DNA of 64,000 bases from Brachypodium distachyon (lineage: Eukaryota > Streptophyta > Magnoliopsida > Poales > Poaceae), in the NCBI RefSeq assembly GCF_000005505.3, contig NC_016133.3:45101237-45165236 (forward strand), read 5' to 3'. Of the stretch, positions 45,513 through 56,800 are shown piece after piece. Both the position numbers and the translations under genes were made by a program. How positions within the stretch are numbered: position 1 is the stretch's first letter; the number at the start of each line of letters is the position of its first letter. The notes below the pieces were generated by a model. The model did no database searches. It had not been told where the DNA came from and was given only the letters and a program-made list of their open reading frames with translations.

Positions 45513-46259
45513 TTAAACTACAAATTTAAAATAACTATCAGCGGAATCCAAGTCGATGACCTCGTGCTCCGGACTCCAGCTCCTCAGCGGCGGCGACGCG
45601 TCCGCCAACCAGGGAGACCAGGCTTCCTCTAGTTCCTCCTTGACCTGCACGGGCGCAATGGCAGTGGCAGGAGACGTAGAGTGCCGCCCTGAGGTCGGGC
45701 CGGCAGCCCAGCTCCTCCCGCTCCGATTCGGCATGGCTACTGCCACGATGGCCTCCTGCTCCTCCATGGTGCGCGTTGCTAGCGCCACCTCGACATTGGA
45801 GAGCTCCAGGACGCCCTGGAGCCCTGCTGCCCTGAACCGGGATGGAGGCGAGGAAGGAGCGACGACGCATGTCATGCTATGTCTCGAACCAGGCGTCCCA
45901 GTACGACAAGTCCTCCATGTAGTCTGGGTCGTTGTGGAGGTCGTCGGGGAGCGTGGCACGCCGGCGCCATATCTCCACCCGCTAGGCCTGGCTGCTCGCC
46001 GAGACGGGTGGCACCGGATCCCGCTCGGGTTGAGATGCCACGGGTGCGGCAAGTGCACGCCAGACCATGACAGCAGAATGTCGTGGTCCCAAAAGTGCGC
46101 CACCGTGTGCACGTTGACGTACATGCGCCCCTTCTGCCCCCTCATTGGCGTGACACGGAACAGTGTCGCCGCCGGCAGCAATCGGTGGTTGTGCACCCCC
46201 GACGAGGAGCCCGCCATGTGGTCATGTTTCCTCGCCGGCCACATCTTCTTGGGAGCCAT
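45513..46259 (-). CDS. Unrecognised 248-aa ORF, probably a degraded transposon-borne gene
   Basis: The frame starts MAPKKMWPARKHDH downstream of an AAAACCCTAACA leader. It has a Pro/Ser/Arg-rich middle and an acidic end (VKEELEEAWSPW ... EHEVIDLDSADSY). Other frames show more protein-like pieces (DPDYMEDLSYWDAWFE), so the present frame is probably a mosaic produced by frameshifts. The style recalls a low-complexity, acidic-tailed family I associate with cereal transposable DNA. That is recollection, not a database result. Function unknown. Confidence 0.35.
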   Translation of the reverse strand: MAPKKMWPARKHDHMAGSSSGVHNHRLLPAATLFRVTPMRGQKGRMYVNVHTVAHFWDHDILLSWSGVHLPHPWHLNPSGIRCHPSRRAARPSGWRYGAGVPRSPTTSTTTQTTWRTCRTGTPGSRHSMTCVVAPSSPPSRFRAAGLQGVLELSNVEVALATRTMEEQEAIVAVAMPNRSGRSWAAGPTSGRHSTSPATAIAPVQVKEELEEAWSPWLADASPPLRSWSPEHEVIDLDSADSYFKFVV

Positions 46260-46627
46260 GGCGGTAGCGGTGTTAGGGTTTTGGTGGGCGGCGAATTGGG
46301 TCAGTGAACGGTGGTGCAGGGCAGGGTTCCACGGTTGCTGGTAGGTGGGGCCTGAAATGCGAAAGATTTGACCCAGCCTGACCTTGGCAGACGCGTGGAC
46401 CGAGCGCCCGTCTGCTTCTCGATGTGTGGGAACGCAAACCCGGCTCAGATTTGAGGCCGGAATGCGTCTCGACGGACCGAAAAACGGACTATGCGTCTCC
46501 GCGTTGGGGGCGCGTCCGGCCCATTTGTGTCGCCCTGGTCGAGTTGCCCTTAACCTCCCAACAGCTTGAGCGGCAGCTTTTAACAGTAAACAGTTTGTAA
46601 AAAAAATATATGCTGAAACTGTCGCTT
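46260..46627. other. Upstream of the 248-aa ORF; transposon-like end
   Basis: 46430-46555 contains a GC-rich stretch which in complement starts GGGCAACTCGACCAGGGCG and continues with ACACAAATGGGCCGGACGC. I associate this style with terminal regions of cereal class II elements. No inverted partner was found on the other side of the ORF, so no element is called. Confidence 0.35.
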
Positions 46628-47335
46628 CGATTTTTTTTTTACATTGTAAAGCCTCTTTATTCATCTGAATCACGGTTACATCTTTGATTAAAAGAAAGAC
46701 GTAAGGTACTAGACGGAGGACTATGAAACCAAGAGTTTGGAGCGGACGATTTTGTTGCCATGTCCGCAAGTTCATGAGCAAATCAGTTTGCCTCCCTAGG
46801 ACAATGACTAAAGGACTTCACAAAATCATCAGCAAGATGAAAGCAATCATCCGAAATGGCCGCCGCAGCAGAATAATTCTGTCCACCATCATTCAAAACC
46901 TGAACAACCTCCATATTATCTGAGCATACAGACACACGGTGGCAACCAGAAAGTGCAGCTAGCTCCAGCCCCACCTTAACTGCATATGCTTCAGCCGAAA
47001 AGACATCTGAAACAATCAATTCTTCATATAACGGCCGAAACAAAATTCCCCGAGTTATCTCTGATAACAGCACCCACTGTGCCTCGGAGAGCACCAGTAT
47101 CGAAAGAGGCATCGACGCCCATCCCTGGGTGGTCGCACCCATCCAGACCGTTTGATGCTATGTTTGGGAAAGCAGCTTAATTTCACAAAGTTCGCCGTAA
47201 GAGCAGAAATAGAGAAGGCCGAACGTTCAGCGGTCCCTAGTGTTTCGCCATGCACAAATCGACGACGATCCCACCACAAGTACCAAGCGGAGCCTGAACG
47301 ATCAGTTTCTCAAGCTTCATCAATGGAGGCGTAAT
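46628..47335 (-). pseudogene. LINE 3' end: RNase H domain with poly(A)
   Basis: The minus strand encodes WYLWWDRRRFVHGE, GWVRPP, then RNase H blocks AEAYAVKVGLELAALSGCHR, VCSDNMEVVQVLNDGG and SHCPREANXFAHELA, in the usual order for plant LINEs. Its A-tail lies at about 46629-46639 (a T-run on the plus strand). Frame changes are present and the 5' part is missing. Confidence 0.87.
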
Positions 47336-47949
47336 TCGATACAACCCCCCGGCGTAAGTCATCAGGTTTCCAGGGCCCCGTGACTTAAGTCAGGCCCTTG
47401 TAGGTATAGCCTGCCGTAAGCCCATATCCAAGCCCTGTATAACCCCGTAGTCGCGTACGTATTCGTCTACGGAGTCGAGGTAACCCGCCCCGCGTATGTA
47501 AATAGGAAAAAGAAAAGAAAAGGAAACGAAAACAAAAACAGAAACGGCCAGATCAACGCCACGAATCATGCACGCGATACATTCTCGGCTGGCGGTTTCC
47601 AAAAAAAAAATCATGCGGCGGCCGCCATCTGTGATTCAATTCTGTCCGGCGGAAGAGACCCAACACCACCTCGCCATCCTTTTACACAGATCTTCGTGAA
47701 AACTCCGGCGGCCGGACACATATCTCGACGGAGTTGTCTCGTTCGACCAACCCTGCCGTGGTTCCCGCCTCCTCCGTTCGTCTGAAGGTAATGCCGTGCT
47801 TTCATGCTATTGGCGTCCACGCCAACCTCATGTAGGTTAGCCTAGCTAGCGCTATAGTTTAGCTTCGCCACCTCGGTAGCCACCTATACATTATGGCTTT
47901 TTCATTATCAATAACATCGCAAGTTCATGTGGTTGTGCAGTGCTGAGGT
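47336..47949. other. 5' flank of the FAR1/MULE pseudogene
   Basis: No gene is seen. If the transposase gene belongs to a Mutator-like element, its left terminal repeat should lie here. I compared this stretch with 57130-57362 and found no convincing inverted match. Confidence 0.4.
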
Positions 47950-50650
47950 ATGGAGAACGACAACGGATACGCGGGCGGGGATTCTAGTTCGGATAATGAA
48001 TCCACGTCGTCTAGTCCTAGGAACGGGCCATTTGGTGGCGAAGGAACCGACGACGGAAACGTGATGCTTGAGCACGAATTAGGTGTTGATCATGAGCAGG
48101 CCGATCCTGCTGATTCGGACTACATGAGCGATGTAAGTTGTATACCTCGTTTCCTATTCATACCTGAAGCGATGATAAATACAAAGAACGTGACGCCAAG
48201 TTATGACGCGTATGGTTTCATTTCTTTTTACAGTCCATGATGGGCTCCGGCGATGAATATGAATACATTGGGGATTCGAACATTGACATGGGGCATGAAG
48301 AAGACCCTGAAGAATCGGAGGTTATTACGGGATCCTACTCGGGAAGCACGAGTGAGATACGTTGATCAGCGTGGATTCGTTACATGATTTAATGATATCT
48401 AGACTTATATATGTATTTCACATTGTGTAGTTGCAAGACCATCTTCAGGACGAAGAAGCGGGAGACTATAGTTTTAACATGAACATTGAACTTGACGAAG
48501 ATCGGCGTGGTAGATACCGTCAGATAATGGAGATGTTTTTCTATTCGGAAGATGCTGCTTACAGTTTCTACAACAAGTATGCTAAAGAAAATGGATTCAG
48601 CATAAGAAGAGACAAGGTGAAACGAACCAAGAATGCTCCCGGACAAGTACGCTTAAGGCGTTTTGTCTGTTCGAGGGAAGGAAAACGTCATAAGAGGTAC
48701 TTGGCCAACCTGGGAGGCCGCTCGCAAAGGCTAAGGGCTGAATCTCGATGCAACTGCAAAGTGCATCTCGTTGTGAAGCTCGACCGTCAGCGTGGGGTTT
48801 GGGTTGTTGCAAGGTTTGACGACCTCCACAACCATATATTGGCCAAAGTGGATGAAGTCCATTTCTTCGGTCACATAGGAAAATCAAAGATTTTCAGAAA
48901 GCATAAATTTTAGCATTGGGAGCTGCTGGGGTCAGAAAGCACATGATCACGAGTAGCTTCATAAGCAAATACGGGAGATAGAGTGAAGTGGGATTCGTGA
49001 GACTGGACGTGTATAACATGTGTGCCAGAGAGAAGAAAAAGCTGATTGCGAATGGTGATACGTCCACCTCACTCGGCATTATGCTCAGCAGGAGGGACAA
49101 TGATCCTGATTTTTTTTTTTGAGTTCCAGGCAAATGAGATGGGATGTCTGCGAAGCATGTTCTGGTGTGATTCGCAGTCACCTCAGGACTATCAGGATTT
49201 CGGCGATGTCGTCTTGTTTGACAGTACCTACAAGATGAACCGGTATGGCATGCCATTCATTCCCTTTGTTGGTCTGAACAATCACCGTAAGACCACCGTT
49301 TTTGGGTGCGCCATCGTTTCAGACGAGACTGAAGAAACGTACGCATGGCTGCTCCAAACATTCTTGAGAGCCATGTGTCAGAAGAAACCGAAGGTTGTGA
49401 TCACTGATGGTGATGCTTCTATGATCAGGGCTATTGGGGTTGTCCTCACAGGCGTATGGCATCGTCTATGTTCTTGGCATATAGAGAAAAACAGGAAGAA
49501 GCACCTTAGTTTCAAATCAACAAAAGAGTTCTGGTCTCTCTTATACTAAACCACTTCAGAAGACACATTCGAAGACAGGTGGAACACGTTTGTTCAGAAA
49601 TGGCGGACAGATAGAACAGAACCATGGCTGAGGAGGATGTACAGAAAGAAAAGACTGTGGGCCCCGTCCTATCTCTCGGGAGGATTTTTTCTGGGTATGA
49701 AAAGCAATCAGAGAAGGGAAAGTCTGAACTCATGCCTCCACCTTCACCTTGACTTCGGAATGACTCTCGTTGATTTGATAGTGCACTATGAGAACGCAAT
49801 TGTTCGTATCCGCGAGGCAGAGGCAAGTGATGACTGCAGCTGTTCTCAAACACTAGCTGTGGCAGTTACAAACTGTAAGGTGATCAAGGTGGCCGCTTCA
49901 CATGTGTTCACTCCGGCAAACTTTTATATGGTGCAGAAAGATCTCAAAAATATTGGCGGCCTACAAGTGTTTGATGTACACGATGGAGATCCTCGCCGTT
50001 TCATCGTAGGATGGAAAAACAACAACAGGTACAGGTTCGCCGTGGACTACACACCTGGAAGTTCTGAAGAAACTATCAAGTGCAGCTGTCGTAGGATGGC
50101 TCGTAAGGGTCTCCCTTGCAAGCATATCCTCTACATACTAAAGGTATTGAAATTGGAAGAAATTCCTCAGTGTTGTGTTCTTCCATGCTTCTCGAAAAGG
50201 GCCAGGCATGGAGTGCCCACGAGGCGAAACAGTGATCTGTTTGCATGGGGATGGTCCGGAGCAGGGGAGCGGAAACGATACAACGAGCTTAGCGTATTAG
50301 GCTCGGAGGCTTTCCACGTCACGTGCAATGATCGGGTCCTGTTCGGTGAGATGAAAGGATTCTTGAAGAACATGATATCGAAGAAACAAGCTGGGGGCAA
50401 TAGATTCTTCGACGAACAAGATGGTAAGAAAACAGAAATCACACACCCATTGATTGGTGATCCCGTAAAAGTTTGTACCAAAGGAGCGCCAAAGCAGAAG
50501 ACTAAATTTCGGCCCGGTCATAACTCGCCCGTAACGAAAAATGGCCGGCCACTAGCATACGACGAGCAAACAAAACCGCAGGTGTGCAGCGCCTGCAAGC
50601 TTCCAGGCCATAACATACGCAGCAAAGTTTGCAAACTACATCCGTCGTAA
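47950..50650 (+). pseudogene. FAR1/MULE (mudrA-like) transposase, disabled
   Basis: Exons 47950-48132, 48234-48320 (GAG|GT donor) and 48431 onward encode an acidic N-terminus, then a FAR1 DNA-binding domain (FYNKYAKENGFSIRR ... CNCKVHL ... HNH). A MULE transposase core follows (VLFDSTYKMNRYGMPFIPFV, then ITDGD and CSWHIEKN), a SWIM zinc finger (CSCRRMARKGLPCKHIL) and a C-terminal knuckle CSACKLPGHNIRSKVC. Reading is broken by a frame loss near 48905, which is regained at a T-run of ten (49111-49120), and by stops near 48983 and at 49547. Family role: transposition of Mutator-like elements; FAR1/FHY3 regulators derive from the same family. A faded element relic is favoured over a host FRS gene. 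Confidence 0.88.
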
Positions 50651-50910
50651 GGGCCTTCAGACATCACTAATCGTCAATACATTTTGTACTGAATTACTTT
50701 GTTGCTGAATTTTTGCCGTACCTTTTTGTGCAGCAAGGTGGATGGGAACTAAAAGGGCAGTGCGGGCGTTCATCTTTTCTTAAAAAAAAATTTCAATGAT
50801 TTATATTTTATGAACTTTATTGTACTCTTATATTTCGAGCGGTAATTTATACTGTCATGAGCGGATAAGAATGTAGCATAATGTAGCATACTTAGTTAAT
50901 TGGGGCGCCA

Positions 50911-50951
50911 TTTTATGCCGGTCAGGCCATCCCTAAACTGGCGAGTGGGAC
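50911..50951 (-). promoter_or_regulatory. snRNA-type USE/TATA module, copy 1
   Basis: On the minus strand GTCCCACTCG (50951-50942, one base short of the plant snRNA upstream sequence element RTCCCACATCG) is followed after exactly 24 bp by CATAAAA (50917-50911). A 24-bp spacing is the Pol III (U6/U3) arrangement in plants. It faces copy 2 divergently. Confidence 0.55.
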
Positions 50952-51069
50952 TAAACGACGCCATCTCCCTCGTCGCGGCCCAAAGGCGCGCAGTGCGTGC
51001 GGCCTTTCCCTCGTCGCGGCCCAACACGCGCGGCCCACAAGCGCGCGTGCAGGGAGTTGCCGTCGTTTA

Positions 51070-51112
51070 GTCCCACCTCGCCAGTTTAGGGGCGGCATGA
51101 CCGGTATAAAAG
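51070..51112 (+). promoter_or_regulatory. snRNA-type USE/TATA module, copy 2 (best match)
   Basis: GTCCCACCTCG (51070-51080) matches the plant USE at 10 of 11 positions; after exactly 24 bp comes TATAAAAG (51105-51112). GGCCCA words upstream (about 51015-51040) resemble the monocot-specific promoter element RGCCCR. Start would fall near 51135; T-runs at 51213-51217 and 51236-51243 could terminate Pol III. The downstream sequence is not U6 or U3. Confidence 0.6.
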
Positions 51113-51432
51113 GGTCCGTCGTGATGAAGGCGTTACGGTCAGTGCCGTCGATTGCAGTTTAAATGGGCTATGCAGTTTACGTAAAGAAAAATAAATTAAA
51201 TCGAAATTAAACTTTTTATTCGCCGACGCGGCCAGTTTTTTTTAATTTCATATATGTTTAAATCTTCGACGCGACATTTAAACGGCAACGGAAATAGGAA
51301 TTGAAACAACAATGGAAATGGAAATACGAATGTCATTCAAACATTTTGGATTTATTACAAGTTCGAACCAAATTACGAAATTAAACCTAATCTAAGAAAC
51401 TCCAACTGAAGTCGTTGTCGTCGCTGCTGTCG

Positions 51433-52314
51433 TCAGAGACCGGCTCGTCCTTCACCGGGACTTCCTTCACCGGGACGAACGCGTCCCGCCGACTGCATCT
51501 GCTCCCAGTCGCGTGCCGACCAGGCGAGCGCCTCTTCCTCGATCATCCGAGGCAGCTCCACCGCCGAGAGCGCCATGGCGGCTTGGTAGCCCGGGAACTC
51601 CTCCGGATCCTCGAGAGCCGCCAGCGATGTCTGCACGCCGCGCTCCTGCGCCCACCACGACGCCGGCTCCTCCTGGGCGGGCGCACCGGGCGATGGCGGC
51701 CCGTCGCGGATGACGATGCCGCGGGCCGGGTGCGCCGCAGGCCGCTTCTTCACGGCCATCTTCTTGCGCCGCGGGGAGAGGCCGCCGGACCTCGGCCGCA
51801 GCGGAGGGTTGCCGGGAAGAGCACCGGGGAGGGGCACTCCGGTGTCGAATTGGTCGAGGACGGTGGCGAGCGTGCGGCCGGGCACGCCCCACCAAGCCCT
51901 GCGCCCAACGACGTTGTGCCGTCCAGACGGGGGATGGCGGGGTCGAACTGGGGGAGCTCGTCCTCCGGCTTGCCCTGGAACAGCGCCTCCGAGTACGCCG
52001 TGTTGTTGGCGGTGTACTGGGAGGCCTGTGGGTCGTGCTCCGACAGGAGCTGCCGATGCCGGGCGACGTCGGCGCGCCACTGAGGGCTCCTGACGGGCGG
52101 CACCGGCGGGACCCCCACCACGCCGACGCTGAGGTGCCCCCCCGAAGGGAGGCACTTGTCCGACGGCGTCGGATAGCTGGCCTGGTACAGCGCCACCGCC
52201 TGCTCGGACAGAAGCGTGCGTGGGAAGAAACCATTCGCTGCTGCGTCGTCCGTCCGCCGTCCGGCGGCTGCAGCCGTCGTGTCCCCAGCCGCTGCCGCTG
52301 CCGAACATGGTCAC
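51433..52314 (-). pseudogene. Unrecognised GC-rich ORF, frameshifted
   Basis: The longest frame is 293 aa, but protein-like composition moves between frames: an initial MFGSGSGWGHD part, a middle in another frame (ALYQASYPTPSDKCLP ... QYTANNTAYSEALFQGKPED) and a return to the first frame (KKMAVKKRPAAHPARGIVI ... EDPEEFPGYQAAMALSAVE). At least two frame changes are implied. The acidic, Trp-containing C-terminal half is similar in style to the ORF at 45513-46259. No domain is recognised. It lies between the two MULE-type genes. Confidence 0.4.
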
Positions 52315-52317
52315 GAG

Positions 52318-52379
52318 GGAGAGAGAGAGAGGCGAGAGAGAGAGAGAGAGAGGCGCGAGGGAGAGAGAGAGGCGAGATG
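52318..52379. repeat. (GA)n-rich simple repeat
   Basis: Interrupted GAGAGA runs with GGCGAGA interruptions, just upstream of the GC-rich ORF's start. Confidence 0.9.
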
Positions 52380-52689
52380 GCGGTGTGAGGATCGGCGAGG
52401 ACGGGGGGCCGGGGGGGGGGGGGTTATAACGGCGAGGGAGGCGACTGGCCGGGGAGGCGAGACGGCGGGTGGGCGCAATAACGCCGTCGTGGGAAACACG
52501 CGACGGGACGTCACGCGGGTCGTCTGGGAACCCGCGCGGTGACTGGCAGGGCGGCTGCGTGGGAAACCGGCGCAGACCACGACCGGTTTAACTCGCCCAC
52601 CGACCACGCGGTTATAGGGTACGTGATTGCATGCATGCAAAATCTTACGTACCCTTTTGTCTTCCTGTTGTCTTTTCATTTGCAAATTT

Positions 52690-53330
52690 TTATAATTTGG
52701 TCAGAATTCGGCGGTTTTTGCCTGATTTCGTATCCGAATTTTTTCGAAAACACGAAACAAAGTCCTGGTTTTTTTTACACGGAATCTAGGACACCAAAGA
52801 TGACACTTGAACACGGTTTCCAGATTTTTCCAACTTTTTTGAATTTTCTACGGTTTTTACGAGTTTGGTCAGAATTTGGCGGTTTTGGCTGATTTCGTAT
52901 CCGAATTTTTTCGAAAACACGAAACCAAGTGGTCGGTCGTTGTTCATAGGGGTACGCTAGCATGAAAATCAAATTTGGTGCAATTTCGAGGATGTCGAAA
53001 ATCGGACCCCTTTCCGAAATGACTTTTGGTGCCAAACGCCCTCTCCGAAGCAACTCCGTTTTTTTGACCCTCTCCGAATGTCCTCGTTTTTTTTCACGGA
53101 ATCTAGGACACGAAAGTTGACACTTGAACACAGTTTCCGGATTTTTCCAACTTTTTTGAATTTTCTACGGTTTTTACGAGTTTGGTCAGAATTCGGTGGG
53201 TTTGGCTGATTTCGTATCCGAATTTTTACGAAAACACGAAACCAAGTGGCCGGTCGTTGTTCATATGGGTACGCTAGCATGGAAATCAAATTTGGTGTGA
53301 TTCCGAGGATGTGGAAAAATCAGACCCCCC
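52690..53330. repeat. Tandem array, ~315-bp unit, about two copies
   Basis: Blocks such as ACGGAATCTAGGACAC, TTTTGAATTTTCTACGG, TTTTTACGAGTTTGGTCAG, GATTTCGTATCCGAATTTTT and GGTACGCTAGCATG recur at about 315-bp spacing (52778/53093, 52865/53182). A shortened copy precedes them at about 52697. The unit is non-coding, AT-rich and well conserved between copies. Confidence 0.88.
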
Positions 53331-53477
53331 ATCCGGAAGGAGGTTACGATATGGTTCACAACCAACTCCGGCATGACTATGCCAGTCCTGTATCCACACA
53401 GGGAAGCCCATGATTTACAAGGATTTTGACTGTCCTCATAGAGTCAACGCCAATTGATATGCGTGGATGGCCAAACC

Positions 53478-53520
53478 CTTTTATGGTTGTAACGGCTCCC
53501 CTAAACGGGCGAGGTGGGAC
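53478..53520 (-). promoter_or_regulatory. snRNA-type USE/TATA module, copy 3
   Basis: On the minus strand GTCCCACCTCG (53520-53510) is followed after exactly 24 bp by CATAAAAG (53485-53478). The USE flanks (GGTTTAGTCCCACC and GTTTAGGGG) match copies 1 and 2, showing common descent. Confidence 0.55.
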
Positions 53521-53832
53521 TAAACCACCGCCTCCCTGGCGCAAGCGCGCTTTTGGGGCGCGATTTTGGGCTGGCCCGATGGCTTTTCCGCATCGCGATT
53601 GGCGGTGCGTCAAACGCGCTCTTGGGGCGCGATTTTGGGCCGGCCCGATGGCTATTCCGCATCGCCCGCTTATGGGCGCCGCTACCAGCATGAACGTGTT
53701 TGGCCGTCCACGCAGATCGGTTGTCGTTGACTATACGAGAATAATCAAATGTTTTCGCTGAAATAAGAAGAAAAAAAATAGTTCGACCAAGCTATCGATC
53801 TGCGCGTGCCCTATTCATCTCTATTCAACTCC

Positions 53833-56800
53833 TTAGATAATTCTTGAATGTTGTTTCGCACGTGCTCCATCTGATTTTCTTCGCACAACAATACGTCTCC
53901 TCGAAGCGTTAATGGTTGTCTGCAATAAATATGTTACTTGTTAGTACAAATATTTTTGAATGTGACGGTGGAAGTACAAACATTCATGCCTACCTGGCTA
54001 TATTGTGATGTAAACCTTTCTCCATCCCAGTGCTCCATGGAACGCATAACGAATATACCACACGAGATACTGATACAACACAGATTGATATATATCAAGA
54101 CATTGCACAAAAGATTTGAATTCTGATCCACCTTATACTCACCCATCGTTTTGCTGTGGTGCTTCATACGACTTAATGGGCCAATCGACCACATCCGGAA
54201 ACTCTGCACCTGATGCGTTGTTCGCCTCTTCTATGTCTCTTGCGAGGCTGAGTCTCTAAAAAAACAACTACAGTTAAATGCACGGTTGCATAGTTCATAA
54301 CGGAGTCAAGAAATATCTATTATTGTACCAGGTTCTTCACGACTTTCATTGACTCCTTATCATAGCTCTTCATGGAGTTGAGAATTTGGAATTCTTTTTT
54401 CACCGTGTGCATAACACTTGTAACCCAGTGAAAAAAGACAACGTGCGTCACGAAATAGGCCTTCATAAAAAATTGTACATTTAGCGTATGCACATAATTT
54501 AATTACAATGTGTAAAGTTGAATTTACCTTAGGACACGAGAAATATTCGGGTTCGGCTCTTTCATAGGCAGCCGATTTGTTTGTTGCGTTATCACGGCTG
54601 TTCCGTGACCTTCTGGGAATAGAAGCCCCACCAATAATTTTGTTTAACAACGTGTTTGCTCGGTACACGGGACAAAGGTGTCGATCAGTACGACCAATTC
54701 GAGAATACACCACGTGCAAGTATGCATTTATCACCTATTCCAACGGTAGTAGGATATAAGCAACATGTGAAACGCAAAAGCAACATCAATTATAAGCCAT
54801 GTACTCACCTCGCCTCCTAGCATTTCGTCCGCAACAACAGACCGAAGTTGTTCAGGTGAAACAACAGTCCCATCTCTATCTTTGAAAATAGCACTTTTCC
54901 TTTGGAAAATGCCAGCGGCGTGTGCTGTTTCAACATAGAGCAGGGCGACATCAATGAGTTCCGGTGTCACGACGTCTGCTACCCCTTCATCAATTGGCCC
55001 TTTGCCCGAACCGGACGCATCAAATAATCCTGAAATATATGTCCATTGGTAATCAATATATACAGTTGAAAACAACACTGCTCATTGTCCTACGAAAACA
55101 TCATATAATAATACCTTTTTTAGCACCACCCTTCGTATGTCTCTTTCGTGGCTGATTAGTGAAAGGGGATTGGAGCACAGTCGAAACCTTACGCTTGCGC
55201 TTTCCAAGAACTTCAGTCTTCGCCACCGACTTGCACTTGGCATTTAGACTTCCGGAGTCCTCAGACGGAACGGTTTTTTCTTGGAAACGAGGCTTCAGGC
55301 CGGCCGACCTCAAGCATCTATCCACGGAAACCAATGGTGACGACTCGGGTGACATACCAGTGCTTGCCTCAGTGTTGACAGGCTGTGATGGTGTCCCCAG
55401 ACCGAGCACTCCAACTCTAGCCTTGCACTTGGTTTCACCTGCGCCGGCTGGTACTGTCTGTTGAGGCGTACTGAATTTTTGTTCAACCCCATCTCGAGAT
55501 GACACAATTTGTACGTCAGAATTTGCCATGTGTGAGTAAGCACCCATGAAATATTTGTCCTCATAACGGCCTTTCACATCTGTCCAGTTGACTTCATGTT
55601 GCTCCTCATCTGACGAAGCCTTTCCAGGTTTGTACGTCACACCCGCCTTGTTTAGCCTTTCCATGATTATCTGAAAAAACGAATAATGCAAAAATCTTGA
55701 CGTGTGGGTAAGGAGAGGTAGAAATAACAACGGCGTGACTGACCTTTGCGCATTGATCTGCAGCACGGTCGATTTTGCTGTCGATTTGGGCCATGAACGG
55801 CTGCATTACGCGTTTAATGACTTCGTCCAACCTGCCGTCACTGATAGTTCTCTTACGTGCGGGTTCAGGCTTCAATTGTCGTCGCCCAGACCTTGGCGGT
55901 GCTTTCTGAGACAGGTCTGAAGTACTAACTTTTCTCCATCTTGCGCCTTCCGAGAGGTCGTCCTCAATCTGCAAGTTGACATGGAACACATGTAGATGAA
56001 GGACAAATAGGTAGTTGGCACTTCTAATGGATGAACAAAACCGGTTAAGACCTACAACCCTCACCCTGTAGTTTTTTCCACGGCCATGGACTTGATCGTA
56101 CTCATCTCTTTTGGTAGCTTCCGGCTCGCCCCAGTTCATCGCAAGTGGCCTCATAGACATCTCGACATCACACTGACTTTCTTTAAAAGGTCTAAGCTTC
56201 TCCCAATATAGGTACTGTATGCATAATTAGCGTTACATACACAATTGTAACATGCAAATGTAAATAAATCCTAAATGAAAAATAGTCGGCTTGTACCTGT
56301 ATTAGTGCAAGATTTCCTCGAGGCCATTGAATAATTGAGTCACCCTTTTTCACCTTGCCCGAGCAATCAAACAAGATGGACAACGTGAACGCATTCCAGT
56401 TAAACAGGTGCATTCTTTTGATATCTTCCACAAGTGCAAAATATTCTTTGGGGACAATGAATCCATTATCAGGCGCGAGTAGTACGCCAAAAAGGACTAG
56501 GACAGAACGTCGGAGGAAGTCGTCATCCCCTGTCCCATCCCTTACAGTGTCCTCAGTGAGTTGGTTGATCACAAGGTTGTGTGTTTGTCTACTAACAAAC
56601 CTCGAAGGAATTCGATCTCGTACGTCTAAACCTTCTTCAATTAAAACGTCGCCTACACTAAGGCTGGTGTTAACTAAGCCTAAAATGCTTGTGACATCCC
56701 GGTGATCCAGTGAAATTGAGCCGTACTCGGACTTTTCTATCACAAATTTTTGAGAGCTGGTATCAAATCTCTCAATCATGTACCTTAAGAGACCCCTGCG

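Noticed and set aside
51105..51243. U6 or U3 snRNA gene downstream of the best USE/TATA module
   Set aside because: The sequence after the predicted start lacks U6 and U3 conserved blocks. Only the promoter-like module is reported.
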